64,000 nt of DNA from a virus. The stretch lies in the IMG/VR virus record IMGVR_UViG_3300009164_000071, positions 1 through 64,000 of that record. One strand, 5' to 3'. Positions 54,682-63,360 of the stretch are shown one piece after another. The position numbers and the translations under genes were made by a program. Below the pieces are notes generated by a model. The model had not been told where the DNA came from. It did not search any database and saw only the letters and a list, made by a program, of their open reading frames with translations. Positions within the stretch are counted from its first letter, which is position 1; every line of letters starts with the position of its first letter.

Positions 54682-57186
54682 TTATATGTTGTTTAATAAC
54701 GTTTTTACAAACAGCACTGTGGTAGTTCCTGTTGACTGCGGAGACATTGCTATTTGTACAGTGCCACTACTAACCACAGAAGTAAACGTACCTACTGTAG
54801 TTCCCATTTTAATATCGCCAAACTGTATGCAATCACTGGTTATTCCGTTATGGATAACATTTAGCGTACATACATGGTAGCCTAGCGGGCTAGTCATTTG
54901 TATGGTATAGCTGGCACTGCGGAAACTTGCTGTTGAAAAACTATCTAAGATAATCTGCGAAGTTCCTGTTGTAGTATATACACCAGAATCTGTTTGGTAG
55001 CTAGTCCCTGAAATTGTACCAGAGAACACACCGACAAAGTTTGTAGCATTTACAGTTCCACCAACACTCAATGATCCGCCAATGCCAACACCACCTGTGA
55101 CCACTAACGCACCTGTTGTTGTGCTAGTTGAAGATGAAGTATTTGTTATTGATACAACATTATTAGTGGCTGAGCCTCTATTTGTTATACTTTGTAATGT
55201 ACTTGTATTCCAAACAGTTATTACGCCTGTACTAGTACTAATAGCAGTATCAGTACCTGCAAAGATACTTGTTTGATTAGAGTATTGGTTAATAGTAGCA
55301 GTGGTCAGTATCTGCTGATTACCTTGATATAAAGTGCCGCCTAGATATAAATCACCACCAATTCCAAGGCCGCCACCTATAGTTAATGCACCTGTTGTTA
55401 TGCTAGTTGAAGACGACGTGTTTGTTATCGATATGGCATTATTAGTAGAAGATCCTCTATTTGTTATACTCTGTAATGTACTTGTATTCCAAATAGTTAT
55501 TGCGCCTGTGCTGGTGTTAACAGCAGTATCAGTTCCCGCAGATATAACTGTTGGAGTAAAACCTGTATATAGTCCAACAGTAGCGGTTGTTAGTATTTCT
55601 GCGCCACCAATAAATGACGTTTCCCCTAAATATAGTGCGCCACCGATGCCGACTCCACCGCGAACTTGTAAAGCACCTGTGTTGGTTGATATAGAAGTTG
55701 CTGTATAGTTGATGGTCAAACTAGTAGAAGTAAACACTGCTCCTTGAGTTGACCAATACTGACCACCTGGTGCTATCTGAAGCTGATAATTCTCACTATA
55801 TATGGTATTGTTTGCGGCTCCGCCTACTATCCATACACGATCGCCAACAGTCCCGAAAGAAGCAACAGATCCGCTAACATCTGTTGCAAATCTAACTTGT
55901 CCAGTTGAAGATATATTTGTAGCGGTTATTATGCCATCTACAAATACATTTCCACCAATGCCAACCCCACCAGCGACTTGTAGGGCACCCGAAGTGGCAT
56001 TATGAACGCTTGCACTACTTGCTAACTTAATAGATCCAGTTTTAAATGTACCGTAGGTTGCGCTGGTAAATGTACCTGTGTTAGATTCAGCACCCGAATT
56101 ATACCAATGTAGTTCTTTTGTAGTATTATCTAAAACTAGAGCCGCATTGGTATCAGTGCTAGCAGTATAGTAATGGAATCTAAATCCAATATCTTTACCG
56201 TCATTGGATGTCCACTGGCTGTCTACTCCTCCGGGAGGTGCGTGAATTTCAATAAGATTATCAGTGTAAACAGTGTTTGTACTAAGAACATAGGTTGCTG
56301 TACCGTTAAATGTGACTACTCCACCTAATGTTAAATTACCTTTAAGTTCTAGATCAGTGCCATCAAATAGTAAATTATTTGTACTAGTTGCCAAGCCACC
56401 GCTGTTATATAATACTTGTCCGCTAGTTCCACCTACAGGTCCTGTAGGGCCAACAACCCCTTGTGGTCCTTCAATACCTTGAGGTCCTTGTGGTCCTTCA
56501 ATACCTTGCGGTCCTTGAACGCCTTGTGGTCCTTCAATACCTTGCGGTCCTTGAGGTCCTTCCGGACCCATTTCGCCTTGAGGTCCTTGAGGTCCTTCAA
56601 TGCCTTGTGGTCCTTGAGGTCCTTCCGGACCCATTTCGCCTTGAGGTCCTTGCACCCCTTGTGGTCCTTCAATGCCTTGAGGTCCTTGAGGTCCTTGCAC
56701 CCCTTGTGGACCACTTGGTCCCAGATAAGCAAATTCTGCTATTGTTGCGGTGGTTATTATTTGTGATCCAGCAACAAAACTTATTTCATTAACATATAGT
56801 GCGCCACCAATTCCCACGCCGCCGACAACAGTCAACGCACCCGTGTCAGTTGATGACGATACTGTAGCATTTGTAGTTTTGATTATGTCATCAGTAGTGA
56901 CCAATGTTGTTGTGACTGTAGTTAACTCAACGGTTAACTTTTGAGCAAAAATTTCCCCGCCAACATATAAATTTCCGCCAATTCCTGCCCCACCAGCAAC
57001 AGTCAACGCACCAGAATTAGTTGAAGTAGAATTTGCAGTTCCTATAACATTAACTCGATTTGCAGTTAATGTATTAACACTGGTTAGGGCAACACGCACC
57101 CAAGCGGTCAGACTATCGGACCATCGATAGGATATATTATTAACTATTTCTATTTGTCCGTTAGCGGGCGATGAAGGAAACGACAT
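54682..57186 (-). CDS. 834-residue collagen-like fibre with class-A N-terminus
   Basis: The class-A N-terminus ([20 protein letters not shown], then WVRV) is followed by two GG repeats, a collagen-like stalk (about 150-249) with GPQG triplets and acidic EGPQGP/EMGPEGP units, then a 95-residue domain ([19 protein letters not shown], then [11 protein letters not shown]) also found in the 1036-aa fibre. Four more GG repeats follow, with an [16 protein letters not shown] linker occurring twice. The C-terminal 105 residues ([15 protein letters not shown] onward) form a variant of the tip domain seen in the 1036- and 285-aa fibres. AAGGATT precedes the ATG. It is probably a trimeric receptor-binding fibre. 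Confidence 0.85.
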   Translation of the reverse strand: MSFPSSPANGQIEIVNNISYRWSDSLTAWVRVALTSVNTLTANRVNVIGTANSTSTNSGALTVAGGAGIGGNLYVGGEIFAQKLTVELTTVTTTLVTTDDIIKTTNATVSSSTDTGALTVVGGVGIGGALYVNEISFVAGSQIITTATIAEFAYLGPSGPQGVQGPQGPQGIEGPQGVQGPQGEMGPEGPQGPQGIEGPQGPQGEMGPEGPQGPQGIEGPQGVQGPQGIEGPQGPQGIEGPQGVVGPTGPVGGTSGQVLYNSGGLATSTNNLLFDGTDLELKGNLTLGGVVTFNGTATYVLSTNTVYTDNLIEIHAPPGGVDSQWTSNDGKDIGFRFHYYTASTDTNAALVLDNTTKELHWYNSGAESNTGTFTSATYGTFKTGSIKLASSASVHNATSGALQVAGGVGIGGNVFVDGIITATNISSTGQVRFATDVSGSVASFGTVGDRVWIVGGAANNTIYSENYQLQIAPGGQYWSTQGAVFTSTSLTINYTATSISTNTGALQVRGGVGIGGALYLGETSFIGGAEILTTATVGLYTGFTPTVISAGTDTAVNTSTGAITIWNTSTLQSITNRGSSTNNAISITNTSSSTSITTGALTIGGGLGIGGDLYLGGTLYQGNQQILTTATINQYSNQTSIFAGTDTAISTSTGVITVWNTSTLQSITNRGSATNNVVSITNTSSSTSTTTGALVVTGGVGIGGSLSVGGTVNATNFVGVFSGTISGTSYQTDSGVYTTTGTSQIILDSFSTASFRSASYTIQMTSPLGYHVCTLNVIHNGITSDCIQFGDIKMGTTVGTFTSVVSSGTVQIAMSPQSTGTTTVLFVKTLLNNI
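56546..56653 (-). repeat. Perfect tandem repeat in the collagen stalk
   Basis: A 45-base unit at 56546-56590 recurs exactly at 56609-56653 with a 63-base period (21 codons, seven Gly-X-Y triplets). It lies in the stalk of the 834-aa fibre. It is a likely site of slippage or unequal recombination that would change stalk length in frame. Confidence 0.85.
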
Positions 57187-57196
57187 TCTCTAATCC

Positions 57197-57586
57197 TTAA
57201 GTTAGTTCAACCCAATTGGTTGTTTCTTCATTCCACACATAAGGCTTACCGTCAGTGGGCATGGCAACAGGAGGATTCCATAAACAAGTTTCCTCGTCTA
57301 GTATCCATGATGTGTAGGGTTGGGGAGGAATAAATGCATCACGTTGCAAATCATAGGTATACCCAATTCCTGCATAATTTTTACGTAGCGCAACACCGCC
57401 ATCTGGCTGGCCGTCTGGTCCAAGATGAACACCGCCTTGTGTGTTGTAGCTAGTCTTAATCCATGTACCACCAATTAGATTTCGACAAAACATTGCTCCT
57501 ACTTCTTCAGTAGGTTCTTCGTTATTGTGTACTACAATAACCCTTAGAACAATATTATTTTTATCAATTTCTGCGTAATGTGCCAT
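57197..57586 (-). CDS. Conserved small fibre-cluster protein
   Basis: A 129-residue protein starting MAHYAEIDKNNIVLRVIVVH, with FCRNLIGGTWIKTSYNT, KNYAGIGYTYD and, at the end, PTDGKPYVWNEETTNWVE. This is a widespread small protein in aquatic phages, usually encoded within the fibre cluster. From memory it is annotated as hypothetical or tail-associated. It contains the W-rich ending (W-x-E-E-T-x-x-W-V-E) that recalls the W-type modules of the other structural proteins. AAGGAAT precedes the ATG. It lies ten bases after the start codon region of the 834-aa gene, on the same strand, and is probably co-transcribed. Function unknown. Confidence 0.8.
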   Translation of the reverse strand: MAHYAEIDKNNIVLRVIVVHNNEEPTEEVGAMFCRNLIGGTWIKTSYNTQGGVHLGPDGQPDGGVALRKNYAGIGYTYDLQRDAFIPPQPYTSWILDEETCLWNPPVAMPTDGKPYVWNEETTNWVELT

Positions 57587-57598
57587 TTTATTCCTTGA

Positions 57599-57922
57599 TC
57601 ATCTAAAATTATATATTGGCCCAGACATGTCTATCCAATTGGTGTTCTCACCGTCAAAAGTATATCTAAAGACAATATCAAGAGTAGGGTGATACCAGAT
57701 ATCACCGGGAGTTGCATTTTGTGGAGCAGTTGATGTTGTGGTAGTTCTAATACTACCGCCGACTACGGTGCCGCCTATATTAACATCGCCAACGATGCCA
57801 ACGCCACCTGAAACTAGGAGTGCACCTGTGTCAGTGCTGGTTGAAACGGTATCGCCTAGAACCGTAGCTGTGGTTGAGACCACAAGGCCATGTTTGACCC
57901 TAAAATCATTATTAACTGCCAT
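57599..57922 (-). CDS. Minimal fibre protein with class-B N-terminus
   Basis: A 107-residue protein. The start is the ATG at 57922 with GGAAAGGGAAG upstream. A TTG 18 bases earlier is rejected. It consists of the class-B segment (NNDFRVKHGLVVS), a single GALLVSGGVGIVGDVNIGG repeat, and a W-type module (NATPGDIWYHPTLDIVFRYT, then NWIDMSG). It therefore has the first and last parts of the larger fibres without the shaft. It might act as a competitor or cap for the same attachment site, or be a remnant of a deleted fibre. It has its own ATAAATA late promoter after a terminator. Confidence 0.75.
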   Translation of the reverse strand: MAVNNDFRVKHGLVVSTTATVLGDTVSTSTDTGALLVSGGVGIVGDVNIGGTVVGGSIRTTTTSTAPQNATPGDIWYHPTLDIVFRYTFDGENTNWIDMSGPIYNFR

Positions 57923-57964
57923 TAGCTTCCCTTTCCACAAAACGGCTCTAAATTGTATTATGAA

Positions 57965-57971
57965 TATTTAT
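57965..57971 (-). promoter_or_regulatory. Late promoter ATAAATA before the 107-aa gene
   Basis: GATAAATATT on the minus strand, about 42 bases before the ATG at 57922 and ten bases after the terminator at 57981-58011. It opens the operon from 57.9 kb leftward. Confidence 0.6.
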
Positions 57972-57980
57972 CAATTGTAC

Positions 57981-58011
57981 AAAAACAAATGGAGCCTTTC
58001 GAGCTCCATTT
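57981..58011 (-). terminator. Intrinsic terminator after the 1036-aa fibre gene
   Basis: A 9-bp stem (57987-57995 with 58003-58011) closes a 7-base loop and is followed by a U-rich tract on the minus strand (57981-57986). It lies 29 bases after the stop of the 1036-aa gene and divides the fibre cluster into transcription units. Confidence 0.85.
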
Positions 58012-58039
58012 AGTTTTAAGACTGCGTTAAAGTTTTAAA

Positions 58040-61000
58040 TTATGCAGTTATACCTAGTCGGACAACTTTAATTGTCATAGCAGTTGCACTATTTGGTGTA
58101 AACGTTAGTGTCACAATACCAGCTCCAATAGAAGCATCAAATGTTCCAAGTGATCCGTTGTTTGTATTAATTCCGTACTCACTTAGGTATACGCTGGTAC
58201 CTATCCAGAACATGCTTATTTCTGTGACATAAACACTGCCGCTGTCTATAATCTGTATTAGATACTTAGATGTTCTATACTCTGACGAATTGTAGGTATC
58301 TAGAGACACTTGTCCCGAACCGCTGATTGCCGCGCTTGTATAGCTAGCTAATACAATGTCATTGCTGTAAATTGCTGGAACTACTTGAGAACTTACAACA
58401 GTGCCAATAGTTAATGCGTTGGTAAATGTTCCTCGTCCAGTGACTTTGATGTCATTAAACTCAGCGACTCCCGTAGAGTCTATTTTATTAGCGTAGATTG
58501 TACCTGTAGACCGGATGTCAACAAATGTACCAGTACTACCACTAATTGTATCAATGCCGGTTAAACTTGCGCCTTTTACGTAGATAGTTCCTTCAACATA
58601 CAAGTCAGCATTAATAGTTGTGTCAGAATCAACAAACAGAGTTCCACCAATATTAACGGCGCCGCCAATACCAGCACCGCCTACAACTGTTAAAGCACCA
58701 CTTGTTGTGCCAGTACTGGAAGTTGCACTATTGGAAACAATATTACCAGCCACTGTCCAGTTGCCAACACCACTTAGACTTGCTACTTCAGTTTCGGCAC
58801 CATACCATTTAAACTTAAACGAGTCGCCGTATTCCGGAATGCTGGACCACATTGTGGCAGCATTAATACCCATAGCGTAATCAACTGTAGCACCAGTTAG
58901 TGAAGGATACAATACAAGTTTAGTACCTTCACTGCGGGTAGTAAATGCCGGAGCACCTGTACCTACAGCGGCCCAATCAATTCTATTGCTTGTGGCGCCG
59001 TTTAAATATACTTGGCTTTGTCCGCTAACTGCGCTACCTGCCGCAGTTGAAATCAATGTGCCACCTATTGTAGCAGTTGTGCCAACATACAAGTCTTTGG
59101 CAATTTTAGTTCCGCCGGATACTTTTAATGCACCGTCGTCAACGCCACCGTTTGTAGCGGCAGTACCCGAAACATTAACTTTTGTTGTTGCTGTAAAAAC
59201 TTCAGTTGTAATGTTTTTAGCATATAGTTGACTACCAGCAACATCGAATGTAAAATCTGCATTGTCAGTTAGTCTAAGGCTGCTATTAGCAAATGTGACA
59301 CGGCCGGCGACTAAGCTTCTTAATCTTGCAGTATTAGCTTCAATGTATGTGTTGCTACTTAATTCCACAGTTCCTGTATTACTAAATTTAAATGTATCAG
59401 CTCCAACAGTTAGTGTTATACCGGTAGCATCAGCTGTGACATAATTTGTATTGCTATAATTTAATTTAACACTAGTGTCACTCCATAGACCAATACTTTT
59501 CCCTGAGGCAGATGCAACTGCATTGTCGGAACCGTAAGTTCCGGAGTTGTTGCCGCCAGCACGGACATCAACACCGTCAACATGGAAAATAAGATTGTCG
59601 TAATTATACAACAAGTGGTTTGTTAGTGTACTTGTACTAGTATTGAGTTGATACGGAATGTAGTACTTTTCACCACCACGTATGTTGGGTGCATTATTAG
59701 CAGACGCTAATACCCACTCAAGTGTGCCGTTGCTAGCATTATAAGCTAAAACTTGGTCTTGTGCTGTAGGGGCTGCAATGAACGCTGTAGTGTTTACCGC
59801 TGATTGATATGCAATCCTAAGATTGGCGCCGCCTGCTAAGTTTGTAGAAGTATTTGCAAAAGCAATACGGCCTTCAACCTGACTTAATGATGGGTTCCAG
59901 GCTAAACTACTATCAACTAACTTGTGATCTGCATCAGAAAATACAATACGGTTTTCGTGTAAAGTAGTGACTTTAACATCTGCACCTTGTACCGTAGTTG
60001 ACGCCGTGACATTAGTTGCGGAGAATGTTGTGCCATCCCAAGTTAAACTTGCGCTGTCAACTAAATTATGACCAGCATCAGAAAATACTAAACGTGTATT
60101 AGATAACGATCTAACATGCATTGTTTGAGCACTAACATCAACGCCTGCATATAAACTTAGACCAATACCAGCTCCGCCTGCTACCTGTAGAGCACCTGAA
60201 GTTGTATTTGATGCATCTGTCGTACTAGTTAATTCAGATGAAAGAGATTTTGTTCCTGCATAGGCAGAGCCTGAAAAAGATGTTGTCCCTTCAGCACCGT
60301 TTGCATAGAATGAAAATACACCCGTATCTTGCGTTAACACAAGTGCCGCATTTTTATCAGCACCGCCATTGTAATAGTGGAAACGTAATCCAATGTCCTT
60401 GCCGTCTGTACTTGACCATGTTGCACCTACTCCGCCAGGAGGGGTGTGCAGTTCAAGAATGTTATCAGTGTAAACTGTGTTTGTAGAATATACGTATGTT
60501 GCAGGACCGTTAAATATCACATCGTTATTAAAGACTGCTGGTCCATTAACTGTTAAATTTTGACCAATACCAACACCGCCAGCTACATATAATGCGTTGG
60601 TAGCAGTAGTAGAAGTGCTAGATACCGAACTGTTAACAATTAAGTTATCGCCAACGTATACTCCACCTGTGACTTTTAATGCTCCTGAGCCACCACCTGC
60701 GCTGGCAGCGGTAGTATTGTTTGTTATCTGTGTAATTCCGGCTACGTCTAACGTAGAACCAAAATCTACAGCACCGCTAACTGATAACTTATTTGATCCT
60801 GTGACAATAATTGCACCAGTAAATGTATTCAGTGCGCCTTCAAAATTACTGTTCTGACCTACATTCAGTGTACTTAATAATTTTGTAGCACCAGTTGCTG
60901 TAAATTTTCCACCAACGGTTGCATCTAAACTAATGTAGGCATTATTACTTGCTATTACATCACCTAACAGATTAGTTTTTCCGTAGATTGTTGCAGTTGA

Positions 61001-61150
61001 TCCAACTAATATGTCTTTAGCAAAACCCGCCCCACCGTTGACCTGTAGTGTACCAACGTTGTTGGTGCTAGTGGTTATCGGGCTTGAAGTCCCTTGTACA
61101 TTAAGACCTGATTTTACAATAAAGTCTTGAGTGATTGATGTTAGTGCCAT
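58040..61150 (-). CDS. 1036-residue fibre with class-B N-terminus
   Basis: The class-B N-terminus (TQDFIVKSGLNVQG) is followed by several GG repeats (six clear copies), a 95-residue domain ([19 protein letters not shown], then GKDIGLRFHYY) shared with the 834-aa fibre, and a long middle of short beta repeats of the type LV(F/V)SDA-x-H-x-LVDS. The C-terminus (SSEYRTSKYLIQI, EYGINTNNGSLGTFDA, LTFTPNSATAMTIKVVRLG) is the tip domain also present in the 285-aa fibre. No collagen stalk is seen. The ATG has AGGAAA upstream. It is likely a trimeric fibre, expressed from the operon ending at the terminator at 57981-58011. Confidence 0.85.
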   Translation of the reverse strand: MALTSITQDFIVKSGLNVQGTSSPITTSTNNVGTLQVNGGAGFAKDILVGSTATIYGKTNLLGDVIASNNAYISLDATVGGKFTATGATKLLSTLNVGQNSNFEGALNTFTGAIIVTGSNKLSVSGAVDFGSTLDVAGITQITNNTTAASAGGGSGALKVTGGVYVGDNLIVNSSVSSTSTTATNALYVAGGVGIGQNLTVNGPAVFNNDVIFNGPATYVYSTNTVYTDNILELHTPPGGVGATWSSTDGKDIGLRFHYYNGGADKNAALVLTQDTGVFSFYANGAEGTTSFSGSAYAGTKSLSSELTSTTDASNTTSGALQVAGGAGIGLSLYAGVDVSAQTMHVRSLSNTRLVFSDAGHNLVDSASLTWDGTTFSATNVTASTTVQGADVKVTTLHENRIVFSDADHKLVDSSLAWNPSLSQVEGRIAFANTSTNLAGGANLRIAYQSAVNTTAFIAAPTAQDQVLAYNASNGTLEWVLASANNAPNIRGGEKYYIPYQLNTSTSTLTNHLLYNYDNLIFHVDGVDVRAGGNNSGTYGSDNAVASASGKSIGLWSDTSVKLNYSNTNYVTADATGITLTVGADTFKFSNTGTVELSSNTYIEANTARLRSLVAGRVTFANSSLRLTDNADFTFDVAGSQLYAKNITTEVFTATTKVNVSGTAATNGGVDDGALKVSGGTKIAKDLYVGTTATIGGTLISTAAGSAVSGQSQVYLNGATSNRIDWAAVGTGAPAFTTRSEGTKLVLYPSLTGATVDYAMGINAATMWSSIPEYGDSFKFKWYGAETEVASLSGVGNWTVAGNIVSNSATSSTGTTSGALTVVGGAGIGGAVNIGGTLFVDSDTTINADLYVEGTIYVKGASLTGIDTISGSTGTFVDIRSTGTIYANKIDSTGVAEFNDIKVTGRGTFTNALTIGTVVSSQVVPAIYSNDIVLASYTSAAISGSGQVSLDTYNSSEYRTSKYLIQIIDSGSVYVTEISMFWIGTSVYLSEYGINTNNGSLGTFDASIGAGIVTLTFTPNSATAMTIKVVRLGITA

Positions 61151-61165
61151 TTTGTTTTCCTAATT

Positions 61166-62023
61166 TTACGTCGCCATTCCGGTGCGCATCACGCTTATTA
61201 CCTTATTTGAGGCCATGTACGGAGTAAAATATAGTCTAACTGTATTACTTTGTACATCGGCCGCAAACACTCCTAATTCCCCATTTGTTGTTAAAACCCC
61301 GTATTCTGTTGCAAATACTGTTCCTATGTTATCTACTAACAACAAGATTTCAATAACTTGAAACTTTGCTCCTGGGCCAGTATCATCATCAATTTGTATA
61401 AGATACTTTGCCGCTCTAAATTCTAATACCGAATACGTGTCAACAACAACTGTCGCTGTGGTATTTATGCTGACCAGCGTAGAATCGAAGACTGTATCTG
61501 CTATTTTAATGCTTTCTGCATTAAGTCGACCACCAATTCCTACTCCACCTGTGACTACTAATGCTCCAGTTATAGTTGATACTGAAGTAGTAGTATTTGA
61601 TATATATAGGGCTTGATTGGTAGTTGCACCACGCACTGTCAGTGATTGCAAGGTTGAAGTATTGTTTATTGTTAAAACACCAGTGCTGGTATTAGCTACA
61701 ATACTAATGTCTACTCCAGGAAGTACATAAGTTCCTAGACTAGAAGTAGTTAAAATTGACCTACCTTGTTGCGTTATTGAGCCACCGACATTTAAATCTC
61801 TTCCAATTCCAACGCCTCCGGTGACTACTACAGCGCCTGAAGTAGTTGATGTTGAATTAGTTGAAGTAGATACAAATAATTGTTGTGTTGCTGTTATAAC
61901 AGCACTGATCACCCCGCCACTTATTGCAGGTCTTACCCACGCATATCCATTCCAATTGTATGTCACTGATCCAATGACAACTGTTTGGTTAGGCGTTGGG
62001 TTTGTCGGAAATAATGTTGCCAT
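61166..62023 (-). CDS. Short fibre with class-A N-terminus and tip domain
   Basis: A 285-residue fibre: class-A segment (MATLFPTNPTPNQTVVIG, then YNWNGYAWVRP), two GG repeats separated by the linker LTINNTSTLQSLTVRGATTN, then a 110-residue tip (STLVSINTTATVVVDTYSVL, FRAAKYLIQID, ATEYGVLTTNGELGVFAADV, RLYFTPYMASNKVISVMRTG). The tip is the same domain as in the 1036-aa fibre, and the linker occurs also in the 834- and 1439-aa fibres. GAGAA precedes the ATG. It reads as a compact version of the large fibres and fits a short tail fibre. Confidence 0.82.
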   Translation of the reverse strand: MATLFPTNPTPNQTVVIGSVTYNWNGYAWVRPAISGGVISAVITATQQLFVSTSTNSTSTTSGAVVVTGGVGIGRDLNVGGSITQQGRSILTTSSLGTYVLPGVDISIVANTSTGVLTINNTSTLQSLTVRGATTNQALYISNTTTSVSTITGALVVTGGVGIGGRLNAESIKIADTVFDSTLVSINTTATVVVDTYSVLEFRAAKYLIQIDDDTGPGAKFQVIEILLLVDNIGTVFATEYGVLTTNGELGVFAADVQSNTVRLYFTPYMASNKVISVMRTGMAT

Positions 62024-62035
62024 GTTCTTTTCTCT

Positions 62036-62953
62036 TTATGCTAAGGCAGTAAATTGTATCCATACAGTACTAGTACCGTCTTGTACATATTGTAGGGCCG
62101 CACCTATACTAGGAATAATCCAAACTTCTCCTACCTTAGGGTCAGTTGGTTCGACACCAGGAGGGTCTCCAAAATATACATTAGGGCTATACAATAATCC
62201 GCCTAAATTACTATTACCGTCTGCACTATGTACACTTCCTCGAGTTCCTATACCACCGTAGACAGTCAAGGCGCCGGTAGTAGTTGAAGTAGATACAGTA
62301 CTACTTGTTATTGCCATGACAGGCACCGATAAAGTTCCTGTTGGATTATTATAATTAAACGAATAACTGCTACTAGCAGTGGTATATTCCCCAATTTGTT
62401 TAGTCATCATGGGATAATATATGCTAGACGACGTTAAACTAACAAATAAATTATCTGAATTAGTTGCGGTCGTAGCACGACTGGCTGAGAATGATCCCAC
62501 TGACAGCCACGCAGGAGCGGTTCCGGTAGATACTAGAACATACCCGCTAGTTGAAATTCCTAGAAAAGTTGTTCTTCCTGCCGCAGTCTGATAAGGTATA
62601 CTTCCTTGGGCGCCGCCTGTTATATTAGTTGATGTGCTAACAGTTCCGGTAATAGTATTTGTTGCAGTCATTGCACCTGTTAGATACAAATCTCCTCTAA
62701 TAGATACCACAGCCGATCCTGTTGTAGCAATAACAATATTCTGTGATGCAACTTGATTTGATATTGTTCCACTGGTAAACAGTAAATTACCTAAACTTGA
62801 ACTGTAAGTAGCGGTTCTAGTACTGTCAACAATGAGAGTATAACCAGTAGCAGTGGTAGCAGTTGGAGGGAAACTAGGTTGAGCAGTGCTCAACTTGATA
62901 AAAGTTCCGCTACCGTATGGTCTAAGTTGTGATCCGCTTAATAAACTAGGCAT
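62036..62953 (-). CDS. Conserved fibre-cluster structural protein
   Basis: A 305-residue protein beginning MPSLLSGSQLRPYGSGTFIK, followed by AQPSFPPTATTATGYTLIVD and SSLGNLLFTSGTI. I know this N-terminal sequence type from virion structural proteins in aquatic T4-like phage fibre clusters. It has one GG-type repeat (GALTVYGGIGTRGSVHSA) and a W-type module near the end (EPTDPKVGEVWIIPSIG, then TVWIQFTALA). The middle contains GGAQGSIPYQTAAGRTTFLG, a fibre shaft linker. It lies between two fibre-type genes with 12-base gaps. It is a likely baseplate-to-fibre adaptor or a short fibre. The ribosome binding site is weak (GAGA). Confidence 0.8.
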   Translation of the reverse strand: MPSLLSGSQLRPYGSGTFIKLSTAQPSFPPTATTATGYTLIVDSTRTATYSSSLGNLLFTSGTISNQVASQNIVIATTGSAVVSIRGDLYLTGAMTATNTITGTVSTSTNITGGAQGSIPYQTAAGRTTFLGISTSGYVLVSTGTAPAWLSVGSFSASRATTATNSDNLFVSLTSSSIYYPMMTKQIGEYTTASSSYSFNYNNPTGTLSVPVMAITSSTVSTSTTTGALTVYGGIGTRGSVHSADGNSNLGGLLYSPNVYFGDPPGVEPTDPKVGEVWIIPSIGAALQYVQDGTSTVWIQFTALA

Positions 62954-62965
62954 GTTTAATCTCTA

Positions 62966-63349
62966 TTATTCGTTGGCTGTTTCTAGAACACTTAGTGTTA
63001 GTTGCATCGAACCATTACTAGTCCCGTAGCAGATGATACTATCTGATGTTTCTACAATCATTTTACCAAAAATTGGGTTAGCCGCATCGTTGGCAGGGAT
63101 TTGAAATTCCTTTACTAAGTATGTGCCTACTCCTCCGGGCTGTGCGCCATTTCCTTGAGGATCGGCTAGTATTGCTCTATTACGATAGTGCATAAACGTC
63201 ACAGTTTGTGTGGCTGTGGAGATATTACTAACCTGCGCCATCAATATAACCGCTGTCACTCCACTTGGTGCTGTATATACTTTTGTAGTTGTCACAGTTG
63301 ATACTGCAGATGTTTTTGTTTTAAATGTGTTTAATGGAATTAATGCCAT
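62966..63349 (-). CDS. Conserved small beta protein of fibre clusters
   Basis: A 127-residue protein starting MALIPLNTFKTKTS, with KVYTAPSGVTAVILMAQVSN near 24-43 and MIVETSDSIICYGTSNGSMQ near 95-114, ending LSVLETANE. The pattern (T-x-Y-T-A-P-x-G-x-T-A-x-I-L, and a terminal L-S-V-L-E) is common in small tail-associated proteins of aquatic T4-like phages and predicts a beta-sandwich. No function is established to my knowledge. AAGGAAA precedes the ATG. It lies directly after the partial large structural protein and before the 305-aa protein, in the same operon. Confidence 0.78.
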   Translation of the reverse strand: MALIPLNTFKTKTSAVSTVTTTKVYTAPSGVTAVILMAQVSNISTATQTVTFMHYRNRAILADPQGNGAQPGGVGTYLVKEFQIPANDAANPIFGKMIVETSDSIICYGTSNGSMQLTLSVLETANE

Positions 63350-63360
63350 AATTTTTCCTT

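Noticed and set aside
56416-56792. Overlapping plus- and minus-strand ORFs across the collagen-coding repeat, in several frames
   Set aside because: Regular GGT-CCT-type triplets keep all frames open. The shadow proteins are simple Leu/Ser/Lys repeats with no ribosome binding site, and the real frame is the Gly-X-Y stalk of the 834-aa fibre.
57923-57940. TTG start for the 107-aa fibre gene
   Set aside because: The ATG at 57922 has a good GGAAAGGGAAG upstream, and its N-terminus then aligns with the other class-B starts. The TTG start would put the ribosome binding site inside the gene.
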